64,000 bases of DNA from Xestospongia muta (Eukaryota; Porifera; Demospongiae; Haplosclerida; Petrosiidae). The stretch covers positions 129,001 to 193,000 of the forward strand of contig OY848926.1 of assembly GCA_963693285.1 (NCBI GenBank), in the 5' to 3' direction. Shown here one piece after another: positions 11,871 through 22,686 of this stretch. Every line of letters begins with the position of its first letter. Positions within the stretch are counted from its first letter, which is position 1. The notes below the pieces were generated by a model. It worked only from the letters and a program-made list of their open reading frames with translations. It ran no database searches and was not told the DNA's origin. The position numbers and the translations under genes are program-made.

Positions 11871-14589
11871 ATGGCATATTCAGAGACTGTAGCTCATCAC
11901 CAGGTAAGCGAGTTGTTCACCCACTATGAAAACACGTGTTATCCATCTACCTCATGGCCGCCGACGATTCGAACCTTTTGGATTCTTTTCTCCTTCTAGT
12001 TAATGGAAGAGAAACAAAAAATGGCAGAGGACAGAATAGACGAAATTAAGTCGGAACCAACCTCCGCCAGCACATCGCCTGTAAACGGTGAGTATAACCA
12101 TTGTTGTTTCTCTATTATGTCCGTCTTTTAGATCCTGGCGTACCAACCAGTACCCAAACTCCTTGGACATATGGCAGACTTGTAGAACTGCCTATTCTAA
12201 ACAGCAGCAGTAGTGAGTCTAGCATTGACTCTGGACTGGACTCCCCTGGAGCAGGTAGCTTGCCATCGTCATCAAGAAACTCACCTCTTTCTCTCAATGA
12301 AGCCATTACATCGACTTCAACATTGACGTCCATGCTGGTATGTTACGTGGTATATTTTGTTTTATAGATTATTTTACCTTTTTGTTAGAATCGGTTAACC
12401 ATAAGTCCTGCTGGTGAAATTCCTTTCAATGAGCATGGAGATTATCACCTTATCCCACCAGTTTCTCCTGATCCTCTCTTACCTTCATCTCATCTTTTGA
12501 AAGACTCTCTCTCTCTCTCTCTTCAACCACCACTCTCGTGGGGTTCCCCATTTTCTGCCATGTACCAATCACCTGTTAATTATGGGGGAAGTAGAAATGC
12601 TTATGATGTTCTTTGTCATCAAAGTGGACCTTACCAACAGCAACCTTCAAGTAGTACCTCAACCTTTTTCTCTACTAGACAACAACAACCACTTGGAAAT
12701 GGTAAATATAACATGATTATGGACGCATTGTATTGATGAATGGACACATCCAAGATAATTATGGATGTATTGTGTAGATCAATGGATGTATTTTATAGAT
12801 AACTAGGTAAATGATATGGAATAATGGATTATAAAGAGGCCATACTTGTTTGTGGTGATACACCTCAGCCCATGTGGACAGTTGGGTTGACCTTGGTAAC
12901 ATTTGAGAATGAGCAAGGGGAGGGTTTATATGAACCTCAAGAGGAGGGACTGACATTATTGTTGAGCCCATTTTTGACAGTATTCCCATCAATGTTTTAT
13001 ATATTATATAGCACCAACTTTAATATGTACTTGGAGTGGACAATTGCCCCCACGTCGATACAAGAACCCAACCTACTCTCCACGAGTTTTTTTGGGTGGT
13101 GTGCCTTGGGATACAACAGAAGCCACCTTGCTCTCTTTGTTTCAACCTTTTGGTAATTTAAGTATTGACTGGCCTGGAAAAGAAAGCAAGCACAACCGCC
13201 ATCCACCTAAAGGTCAGTTAATGGATGAATGGTTTCATTAGTAATAAAATAAATACATTGATAACAAATTAAATGGATGAATAATTTATTAAATAGTAGA
13301 CAGATACCAGTGAAATGGATGCATAAGAGACAGAAATGGACCCATGTAAAAGTGATTTTCGCAAGTCATTGTATTGACTCTTGTAGGCATTACATTGTAG
13401 ACAATGCAGGTACAGTACATATGTACCGTTGAATAGGAAGATCTATTGTATTAAAGTGTGAAGTTAGTCATTGACTGTTTAGACTTTAGTGACAGCCCAA
13501 CATGATAATAACATTAAACACCGGCTATTAATTCTACTCTTTTGGCAGCTATTTCCCAATCTGTAAAGACGAAATGAGTCCTGCATTCATTGCTATAGCA
13601 ACATTATGTCAACATATTACTGACATTAGTAATTTCTACTTGTGTGAATAAACAGTACGACTTTTTTGTTGTGTCTTGGACAACAGGTTTAGTTAACAGG
13701 TTTATATTGTTGTTATACAGGATACGTATATTTAACTTTTGAGATGGAGAAGTCAGTTAAAGCGTTGTTAATGACTTGTACTCACAATCCTTCTAATGGT
13801 GGTCAATATTTCTATAAAGTTTCCAGTCGAAGAATTAGAAACAAAGAGGTAAATTATGTTATCCCTGCAATTACATCATTAATTGATTTATTATTAGGTC
13901 CAAGTTATACCCTGGGCACTTTCTGATAGCAATTCCATACGTTCTCCATCACCTCGTCTTGATCCTAATCGAACTGTGTTTGTAGGTGGCCTTCATGGTC
14001 TGATCAATGCTGGTAAGGTTATTGGTTAGATTAATTGTTGCTATGGTAATTGTATATGAATATATAATGAAGTGCACCTGGTGTTCCAGGAAATCCAGGT
14101 GGCTATGATAGGTGGTTAGGTGTTGGTTTGTGTTTTCCTTTTAATAGACTCCTTGGCACATATAATGGACGATCTGTTTGGGGGCGTGGTCTATGCCGGC
14201 ATAGACACAGACAAATATAAATATCCTATTGGAAGTGGGCGTGTCACTTTTGGAAATTTCCATGGATTTATGAAGGCTGTTAAAGCTGGATTTGTTGAGA
14301 TTAAAACACCAAACTTTTCCAAGAAAGTGAGTTAATGACTATCACATGACTGATATAAATCATCACATGACCAATTGCATTTTTCTTGTGACAGGTCCAA
14401 ATTGATCCTTATCTTGAAGACAATCTTTGTTCGGTTTGTGGACGGGTCGTTGGTCCTTACTTTTGCCGAGATTTTCAATGCTTCAAATATTTTTGCCGAG
14501 CTTGTTGGCAATGGCAGCACAACAATGAAGGCTTCTTGGGTCATCGTCCACTTACTCGTACGAGCAAATCAACCCCTCGTCCACTGTGA
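11871..14589 (+). CDS. CPEB1: Cytoplasmic polyadenylation element-binding protein, CPEB1 type
   Basis: Binds U-rich cytoplasmic polyadenylation elements in 3' UTRs and controls translation of stored mRNAs (family knowledge). ATG at 11871 ([11 protein letters not shown]), then a Ser/Pro-rich disordered N-terminal half (12000-12700). RRM1 begins at [20 protein letters not shown], with [15 protein letters not shown] (about 13080-13125) and [17 protein letters not shown]. The family-typical [15 protein letters not shown] and [20 protein letters not shown] follow. RRM2 has [19 protein letters not shown] and [10 protein letters not shown] (about 14165-14260). The C-terminal ZZ-type zinc-binding module starts [16 protein letters not shown] and continues [12 protein letters not shown], ending at the TGA at 14587-14589. 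Similarity to vertebrate CPEB1 is stronger than I would expect for CPEB2-4. An exon carries a coding TC microsatellite at about 12507-12521 (LSLSL). One exon between 12704 and 13020 may be unassigned. Introns are longer than in neighbouring genes. Confidence 0.94.
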
Positions 14590-15303
14590 CAACCTTATCT
14601 ATGTCTGTCAAATTACTCAATCTACTTTGTTTGTTAGTTGTTTCACCACAAGAAAATTTTTAGAGATGAGCTGTCTAGTTTTTGGTTTTTTCGCTGCATG
14701 TATCGTTTGAGTTGAGACTTATTTTATTAAAAGTTATTTTGGCATTTTTCAACACAATCCTAACTGTGTCTGTAAGTGTTGGCCACACCTCTTTAGGTGT
14801 GGTTTTGTACATTAATCTTAATCATATATGTCATGTACTATAGAGCTCATTATTTTTGTCATCATATTAACATAGTTATTACAGGGGTATCCTCTTTTTT
14901 TAAGGGGATTATTGTTATTGGGACATTGTATATTAACAATGGCACAGGTGCCGTGTGTAGATACTTCATTATATTATCTCTCATAAGTGATTTTTAATAA
15001 TATTATCATTTATTCCTTTGCCAATTTTTCTTAGTGGTATTAATCAAGTTTGTATCACTCTCTATATAGTTCAATTTAACTTAATCATGTTCTCAAGATA
15101 ATTTTTAAAACTTATCATTAATGTTTTGGAGTTGATTCAAGCTTTTTTCAGAACAATTATACTCATTTTTTCACTCTATTTCATGATTTTTTGACCAAAA
15201 AAATAATTTCGAAAAACCATATGAAATGGACATGTGTTTAAAAAGCTAACACACAATACTAATCAATGAGTCTAGCTATACAAATGATATTTAACCACAA
15301 ACA
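14590..15303. other. Intergenic region between convergent CPEB1 and F-BAR genes
   Basis: T-rich, with no supported ORF. It must contain the CPEB1 3' UTR and the 3' UTR of the minus-strand gene that ends at 15304. TTTTTAAT and TTTTAAT stretches around 14990-15110 resemble U-rich 3' UTR elements, but this is weak. Confidence 0.6.
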
Positions 15304-17253
15304 TTATGAAGAATAGGTTTCAACATAAGCAGCAGGAAACATACCAATCTTTTCCCGCAACTTTCCACACCACCATACAGTGTCTTCTTTACCAATAACA
15401 GTGACAATATCACCTTCCTTCAATGACAATTCCTAAACAAAAATAAAGTGACCACACCCCTTAAAGCTCCACCCACTCACCTGGTCTCCTTGTGCATCAT
15501 AATCATAGACTGCTATCACAAGATCAGATCCTCGTGGAACACTGTAGTGAGATTCTTGCGGCTGTGGTAATGTTGGAACAGAGTATGTACCTAAACAAGA
15601 ATTGATGTACTATTGTCAATGATACTACAATATTCACTGTCAGCTTCCGATTGTAATTGCTCATCTTCTACCGGTAAAGGTGGCAGTTCTTTACGAGGGG
15701 GTGTGTTCCCAAGTGTGGGGACCCCAGGAATGGTAGCTGTATTACGAGGATTATAAAAGTTTTCATATGGTATGGGAGCTGTTAAGAGTGGTGTCTCAAG
15801 TTAACAGAATAAAGATGATTTCTCTACCTGGTCTTTCTGAACCTGTTGCTTTTTCTCTAATGAACAAATCAATGTCTTCATCAACATTACAATTTTCTAG
15901 AGTTTTGCGAATATTTTCATTTGCCTACCAACAGAGACGATTTAATTCAATTTTTAGTCTATTTAATTGTTACTAACTATACACTATTTATATATCAATT
16001 TAGTCCTCACATATTTACCTCATCATTGTCAACATAAGTTTGAGAACAAAAGTTAGTTAATGTCCACATTTGATGACGTATAAAAGCTATACGTTGTTCC
16101 TCTAACTCTTGAAACTTTTGACACAAATACTCCATTTCTCTCTCCCAAAGGACTCGACCTTCTTCCAATGTCTTCACAGCTTCTTGATATTGTATGTCAG
16201 CATTATTTGAAGCTGTCTTAGCAGCTTCAACCTTCTTGTGTGACTGAAACAAAACAGTATTTAACAAAAGTATTACATGTATCATAAACTTACTGCTTGT
16301 AGATCTTTCGCTTTTGTTAAAGGGTTAGTCTCTAATTTATGCATTTGTTCTTGTGCTCTGTCTGACTCTCGACACTTTGCTTCATATGTTGAACGTAACT
16401 AAATGGGTGTGGTCAGTTGTTATGGTTACAATATGCCTACTCTGTTGTTTTTCTCAAAGCAGTTTCTCTTATGAACTTGAGCTCTTTTTACAGTATCCTC
16501 ACTCTGTATATTAGATGTCATACGTTGCTATGACAACAGTCAATACACTTACTTTCTTTCTGACTTCCTTTTGATTGTTCCTGAACTCCTTTACAGATTT
16601 CAAAATGTCTTCCTGTAGTCTCAATGAAAGCTGCATATGGAGTCGACCTGTTGTTTCAGTCTCAACCTTCAATTGTTCCCAAGAGCGTCTTAAACTTCTA
16701 AAATATTGTTAGCAAATATTCGATATTGGAATATAACTGACCCTATTTCGTCTTTACCAGAAGCAGTCTTACCCAACCTAACCAAATCTTCAGCATATTG
16801 CCTTTCAATTTTTGCCCTAGATTGAGGGATAAAATTTTAGATATACTTATGAACACAAGTAAACATTTATAAAGCCAAGTTTTATCATTATAAAAACATT
16901 GTATATACACACACAATTTATAATACATTAAGTTATGATATATTAAGATATGATATATCAAGTTATGATAAACACAGGATAAGTGAAAGTTATATACGTG
17001 TCACTAACAATGGTACCTCTTTTCTAAGTACTCTTCAAAATCCATCGTCATCTGCTTTCCTTCTTTTAATCTTTTTACCAAACAATCAAATCCAGCAGTA
17101 TTACAAAAGTCTGGCCCCTTTAAAAAAGATAGTAAAGATATAACTAGATCTCTCTCATTCTAAATCAACCCCACTTCAAGTAATACTGGAGTCGTTGCTA
17201 ATAGAAATGTAGTAACTTACCCAAAAGTTCTGACTGAATTTCTCGAGAGTCAT
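15304..17253 (-). CDS. PSTPIP-like F-BAR and SH3 adaptor
   Basis: Membrane-curving cytoskeletal adaptor. ATG at 17253 gives MTLEKFSQNFWGPDFCN, the start of the FCH region. The F-BAR coiled coil continues through FEEYLEKRAKIERQYAEDL (about 16990-17045), SLRRSWEQLKVETET (about 16660-16700), the basic KEFRNNQKEVRKKSED (about 16550-16600), and VLWEREMEYLCQKFQELEEQ (about 16100-16160) to LENCNVDEDIDLFI. The order and the CNVDEDIDLFI / ATGSERP junction closely match PSTPIP1. A linker with PPRKELPPLP follows. The C-terminal SH3 domain has AVYDYDAQGDQELSL (ALYDY motif), EDTVWWCGKL and GMFPAAYVETYSS, ending in TAA at 15304-15306. Family members link WASP and PEST-type tyrosine phosphatases to actin (family knowledge). 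PACSIN and other F-BAR/SH3 proteins are alternatives, but the linker length and SH3 position favour PSTPIP. Splicing near 15760-15860 is uncertain. Confidence 0.87.
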
Positions 17254-17405
17254 TTTGATGCTCAACTCGTCTAGCTACAATCCACTGACTACACCACCAA
17301 CTAAACTCTAAGTTATGATGATCACGTGATATCACTAGGACAATGAATATTATTAAAGAATTTCAGCAAACATATATATGTAATATAAAAGTTGCATGTC
17401 AAAAA

Positions 17406-18326
17406 TTAGTCATTATGATCGTTGTATAATCTTTGATATTTCTTGTTCCCTTTACTACGTATATTTTGAGGGAGAATTGTTTCATCATTTTCAGCCGAAG
17501 AAATACATTGAACTTGTTCTTCTTTTGATAAAATCCAGCTACGTATCTAAAAGACAAATCATCATTAACAAAAGATAATATTATAAGATTTATATACCTG
17601 ATAGCGATATTGATAAGCTATATAAAGTAATAACCCTATCATTAAAACAGTAATGATAGTTATGACAATTCCAAGTAATGTGTTACTAGTGTTACTAGAC
17701 GGAGTTGGTACATCATCAACACCATTTGATGGAAGTGATGTTGTAGAGACAGGATTTGATGATGACATTGTATTGTTATCATCTGATGGAGATGATGTAT
17801 TGGTAACATTTGGTGAAGGTGATATATTTGTATCATTTGGTGACGGTGATGTATTGGTAACATTTGGTGGAGGTGATATATTGGTATCATTTGGTGAAGG
17901 TGATGTATTGGTAACATTTGGTGGAGGTAATATATTGGTATCACTTGGTGAAGGTGATGTATTGGTAACATTTGGTGGAGCCAATGTATTGTTATTGAAC
18001 TCAGGTGTGGGCGTAGGTGAAATAGTACTGGATTTACTTTGGTTAAGTTTGATCCACAAAGAATGGATTTGTTCTTCCAAAACAGCAGTAACATTTTTAA
18101 TACGTTCTTCAATAAGATCATTTAAATCTAGGGCTTCCAAATCATCAACTTTATTACTTAAATTCATCACTTTTTGTTCAAGATCGTTTATTCTAACATT
18201 CAAACTGTTCGTAGTTTCATTATGATTTTCCCTTCGATCACGTTTACCTATTGGAGCTGCTAGAGCAGACTGGTTCATTGTAAATAGTAGACACAAGAAC
18301 AATAACAACTCGATAATTTCAGCCAT
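17406..18326 (-). CDS. Unrecognised type I membrane glycoprotein with coiled coil and N-glycosylation-sequon repeats
   Basis: Two exons (17598-18326, 17406-17546) join to 289 aa. ATG at 18326 opens a signal peptide (MAEIIELLLFLCLLFTMNQS, then ALAAPIG). Next is a heptad-rich segment (NDLEQKVMNLSNKVDDLEAL, residues about 40-60, extending to about 95) that should form a coiled coil. Residues about 110-200 are Pro/Ser/Thr/Asn-rich with a 9-residue repeat of the type PPPNVTNTS / PSPNDTNIS, each unit carrying two overlapping N-X-S/T sequons. One transmembrane helix (LLGIVITIITVLMIGLLLYI, residues about 212-231) precedes a cytosolic tail of about 50 residues. I recognise no family. The layout suggests a mucin-like or stalk-like cell-surface protein. 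It lies 150 bp upstream of the F-BAR gene on the same strand. The tail exon was placed by splice signals. Confidence 0.7.
17800..17985 (-). repeat. 27/54-bp coding tandem repeat (sequon-rich)
   Basis: About six to seven copies of a 27-bp half-unit alternate between two subtypes, making a 54-bp higher unit (18 aa). The nucleotide copies are nearly identical, so the expansion looks recent. Confidence 0.85.
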
Positions 18327-19697
18327 TTTGAAGAAAGGTGCGGTTGAGATTAGCCACACCCACAAAGCCTACTTTAACCACACCCATCTCTGTTAGGAAA
18401 CTGTTGTTACTGGCCCAATCCTAGATCAGTAAGTATTGAATATATGTGAGGTTTTATAAATAAACAAATATATATGTATATAATTTATTTGTATAATCAT
18501 ATGAGTTTGTATTGTATCCTAAATAGATGAGTAATTGGCATAATCCCCTCATAACCCTGCAATGTTACAAATAATAATTCCATAATTTTTATTGATAAAG
18601 GAGATAAGCAATTACAATACCAATAATTGCAAACTAATTTAGGGGTTATCCTCATATAATAATGCTGTAATTACATCCCAAATAAGGAACACATACCAAC
18701 TCCAGTTGTTACTATACATACTAAATAAGGGAGAATGATTTGGGCACACAGGTGCACAGGTAGTGATGATGGTCACGCCCATCTTTTATCACTACCTATA
18801 CCCTGTGTACTCAACCCATTGTGTCTTCCCAGTTGAAACCACTAATCTACAACTAATATTGTAATTGTGTGACATAAGTGGCTAGTGTACTACTAACTAT
18901 GTACAAATTAAATGAAGCCTGTCATTCGACCTACTCCTCCATCATATTTGACATAGTTTCATGAGTTAACTGCTCCCAGTGACCACCAGGGCTGCTAGTT
19001 CTCCACATTGACCTATATAAGTACACACATGGTTATTTTCTCTTGGGAAAACAAGACAACGTTACTACATGACCAGCAAACTTCAGATCATCACTTTAGC
19101 TTCTAGTATATAGAATTTAGAGAAAATTCAGCTCGGGTTTAGTCAGCTCACTGTCTGAGAGATACCGCAGTTTATTTATACTTTTATAATCACAGACTGT
19201 ATACACGACAACAGGTGGTGTATATCTTTCAGGTTTGTGCTCACAAGGTGTTCTAACACTGGTACTGTCTGACTGTACTAATGGACGGTCTTTACTCCAA
19301 TTTATTATTACAGTCAGTTTTTATTAGTAATAAAAGCCAACTTTGCCAATTTAGACAATAAAATGTTTTGAAAATAATACTAATTCTAATTGGACTTACC
19401 TTTGACGTTCAGTGGCCGTAATCCTTCGTTTATAACAGACTATTTCTTAGTCGTACAGGCGCTCAAGAGCCGCAATATCTCCAACTAACCGAACGAGTCG
19501 ATGGCTCCAGCTAAAAAGACCACGTCCTACGCATCTTGCAAATAGTTGCGGTTAGCCCTGTACGTTCGTTTAAGTAGTAGCGGTAATGAATTAGACATTC
19601 TTAGCTCGTAGTCTGGTATGCAAGCCTCTTTGCTAACAAGCACACTATTTCATTTGCTAATTAAACTAGTCATAACTGTGTCTTTGTCCAGGTTGTT
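18327..19697. other. Intergenic region between divergent genes
   Basis: I found no supportable coding exon in these 1.37 kb. It holds the 5' regions of the minus-strand membrane glycoprotein and of the plus-strand BLOC-1 gene. A long imperfect inverted repeat lies at 18741-18818. The stretch 19390-19620 is less AT-rich than its surroundings and could be the promoter or a non-coding first exon of the BLOC-1 gene. Confidence 0.5.
18741..18818. repeat. Imperfect inverted repeat (hairpin)
   Basis: CACAGGTAGTGAT on the left pairs with ATCACTACCT on the right. Outer arms TGGG(N)CACACAGG and CCCTGTGTACTCAACCCA extend the stem, giving a stem of about 30 bp with bulges. Confidence 0.65.
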
Positions 19698-20464
19698 ATG
19701 GCAGCCGATTATTCTAATAATAAAGAAAGTTGTAATGTCTTTTCATCTGATACATTATCAAGTTTGACTGACGGATTTCTCAATGTCCTTCAACCAGAAG
19801 CTGTTAGAGTTGAAAAAAGTTTACAAGAATTAACGTTAGTACCCTATAATAATGTATTTATTTATTTCCTGTATTTCTATTTGTAGCGCTAATCAAGAAG
19901 AAATGTTATCATCCATACAAAATAAAGGGGCTCAATTTGAAGATACCACTCGATCAGAAGATATTAATGAGTTGGTCAGTTAGATACAAACTAGTTGTGT
20001 GGTAGTGTTCACTGATGTAATTATAGTAATGTATTTTACACCAGTGGGAGTTTTCCTACAGAGTCAAATGTCCATGTCATTGATATAACTAAAGACATTC
20101 CACAACCACTAAGAGACTACTTCAAATAACTTTGTGGTATCTTATATCCGACCACAAAACACATTATAATTATAACAAATTATATCATCATAAGGAAATT
20201 ATTCTTTTTTATATAGCTTCAAGAAATTCCAGTTTATAAACAGAAGCTGATTTCTATTCAAAAAAATATTACTGCTATAGATAAAAAAATGAAACGTCTT
20301 CAAGTAAACTTCTAGATATTACACTAATATGTGTTAGTCTCAATACATAGGCACGATCTAATAAGCTGAAGGAGTTAAGGATATCCCGTGACCTTCAAAC
20401 AAAGAAGGAACTTGAAAAAAGAATCAGAGAAGAGCAATTATTAGAAGCTAAACCATCTAAATAA
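19698..20464 (+). CDS. BLOC1S6: BLOC-1 subunit, pallidin-like coiled-coil protein
   Basis: Four exons (19698-19834, 19887-19974, 20217-20303, 20351-20464) join in frame to 141 aa. The core LTDGFLNVLQPEAVRVEKSL then QELTANQEEMLSSIQNKG aligns with pallidin (SKQALQELTQNQ type). SEDINELLQEIPVYKQKLIS aligns with its DINALFAEAKHYHAKL segment. The C-terminal third is a basic coiled coil, like pallidin. BLOC-1 works in sorting cargo to lysosome-related organelles (family knowledge). Snapin, another BLOC-1 subunit with a similar fold, is the main alternative; the LQELTxNQ and DINxL motifs favour pallidin. The gene ends 35 bp from the stop of the convergent METTL25-like gene, so 3' UTRs must overlap. 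Confidence 0.65.
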
Positions 20465-20499
20465 TCAATTGAGAAGTTTGTGTGAGAGTGTTTTTAAAA

Positions 20500-22233
20500 T
20501 TACATTTTTTTTGATATGATAGCCATACACCTAGGAGATATTTGATCATCAAATATTGATAAAATATCAGTCTGTATGTCTCTCTCTTGTAAAAATAGTA
20601 ACCAATCCAGTAATATGAGAGATTCTATTGTCTGTTGAATGCATACTTGTAGCCCCTAGGGACCTGTAATTAAAAGCACTAATTAATGTATAACTACACT
20701 CACTGTAAAGGGTTCAATTAGAGGAAACAAAGGGTTAAATTTATCATAAGTCTTAAACAGCAAACTATGAACATACTCTGTTTCTAAATCTATCAGAAAT
20801 AAATACATATTGTTATTGCAGTGCTATACCTGGTAATAATTGTGATACATCTTTAATAAAGTCACTGCAAAATCCATCAAATGTATCAAAATTAGCTTTA
20901 CGTAATTGTCGTCCCAAATTATCGGCAACAGGATGGATGAGTTCTATGGATAAACAATGACTAATGGACGAACACTAAATGGACACTGACCGTCATGTAA
21001 AACCACTTCAGCTATAGCTCTATATGTAACATTTCTTTGATGACGACTATGATCAGATGCACTTTGTAATAACCACCTAGAGTATGTGACAATATTAAGA
21101 CTTCATTTGAGAACATTAATACTTTTTATAAGAGTCTTGAGCTGCCAGTCTTAACCCATATATACTAATATAGGACAATGCTCCATTAGTGTGTAATATT
21201 TGTCGGAGTGAGTCACTGAGAGGGAGGTGTGGTTTAGATAGTTTATGATAACAACAAGGTACAAGGACAAGAGATTGAAGACTTGAAAGAGAAGAAAAAA
21301 GATGAAGTAACGATGGAGTTAGATCTCCACAACAATGTAAACCTGTGACACATACACCCCCTGTTAATTAACTACTATAATTAATAGTCCCTGTTCAGTC
21401 AATTAACCTGGTAAAGTAGTGATTAAGGTTGTCATAGATTCAATGGACTCTGTTGAAGTATCTATATTTAAAGATATTGATTTAGAAGGTACAGAAACAT
21501 TATGAAGCTTATGAGCTCGAGTTTGGGCTGTAGTCACTCTGTCGATTTCCTTCTCAATTCCAACTACATGTAATCCACATTGTTGTGTTAAACAGTTACC
21601 CAAATACCCCTATATGATGTCATTATAACATCATTGATCCACAATGAGTAGCTCACCAAACCTGATCCAATATCTAGCACCGATTGGCATTGTGACTCAT
21701 AACAAACCTGTTTAACCAGTCCAGACAATTTAGATACCTATAAATATAATATAAATTACATCCACTCAAAAAAGAATGACTACTTCGTGTTTCTTCTTTG
21801 CATTCATTCCTCGAGCAACATCTCCTAAAATATCAATGGCCTTAACTGTTTGATCAGATACAAAATGGGTCAGTGATAACTCTCGACATTGACATACAAA
21901 ATGTTTTATTGTTTGCGGCCAATTGGGCTGGCAGAAAAGAAGTACAATATCAATCGTTTAGTATGAAATGCTTACAGCAACATTGATTGGAAGTTGCTGT
22001 AAATGCTCAATTGTCCATGTCTTCATGTTCTCCTTCCACTAAATTATATTAACATAAGTTATATCATAGTCATTTACCTCTGAGGGGATATTACTGAAAT
22101 GATCTAACAAAAATATATCAGTCATTTTGACATCCCATATCCAATTGTATTTGTCAAGAAATTGTAGCAAATTTAAGGTATGAGTTTTATTTTTGTCTAC
22201 TAATTCTGATGTTGTAGATGATTTAGTTGCCAT
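20500..22233 (-). CDS. METTL25: METTL25-family methyltransferase-like protein
   Basis: Class I (Rossmann) methyltransferase-like protein. ATG at 22233 (MATKSSTTSELVDKNK). The N-terminal part contains LQQLPINVAPNWPQTIKHFV (about 21910-21990), the LxxLP..PxxWPxTLxxF pattern of METTL25/RRNAD1. MNAKKKHEVSKLSGLV and VLDIGSGLGYLGNCL (about 21590-21700) form motif I for S-adenosylmethionine binding, followed by GLHVVGIEKE (motif II acidic end). LHCCGDLTPSLLHLF and LVLVPCCYHKLS (about 21240-21350) are family hallmarks. The C-terminal half ends at the TAA at 20500-20502. Substrate is unknown for most of the family, so catalysis is only inferred from the intact motif I. METTL25B/RRNAD1 is the closest alternative name. 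Its start faces the 6-kb repeat array and, beyond it, DDX42. Confidence 0.85.
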
Positions 22234-22686
22234 TCTAGAGTAGAAATGAGTCGTTGTTTTAAAGCGCCTTCCAATAGACTAACTTCCTACTTATACACAA
22301 ATATCCTGAAATTACATTCTCCGTATTCAGAACTCTATAAAAACGGAAACTGTTAATAATATTCATGAGGAAAAGAAAAGTTAATAATATATATACAAGT
22401 ACTTGGAGGTCCTTTTAGAGCAGAGTAGTCGTTTGTGCTCTGTAAAATGTCAAAAAAATCTATTAATTCACATATACTAAGTTTGATTATCAAAAAGTAA
22501 TAGTTTTTTTAAATGATCCATGGCTTTTTTTTTAAATTTTGATATTTGGATCATGACATAAGTGGTTTGAAATTTTTTTAAAATTAAGAGTTATAGGTCG
22601 TTGTTAATTGACATAAATATTACTGCTATTAAATGTTACATTAATTCTAAACAACATGATAATCCCCTTTTTTCTATCCAATGTAG
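22234..22686. other. METTL25 promoter side and left flank of the repeat array
   Basis: AT-rich with no ORF. The first 150 bp should be the METTL25 promoter. The segment 22586-22632 recurs at 28786-28832 on the other side of the array (about 85% identical over 47 bp). Confidence 0.6.
22586..22632 (+). repeat. Left copy of the direct repeat flanking the hairpin array
   Basis: Contains GAGTTATAGGTCGTTGTTAA. It matches 28786-28832 in the same orientation at about 40 of 47 positions by hand alignment. Confidence 0.7.

Noticed and set aside
14797..14997. Small hydrophobic ORF after CPEB1
   Set aside because: AT-rich chance frame in a 3' region with no homology I recognise.
17653..18225. 190-codon plus-strand frame opposite the membrane glycoprotein
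   Set aside because: Antisense shadow of the tandem repeat. The minus-strand reading has a signal peptide, membrane helix and valid splicing.
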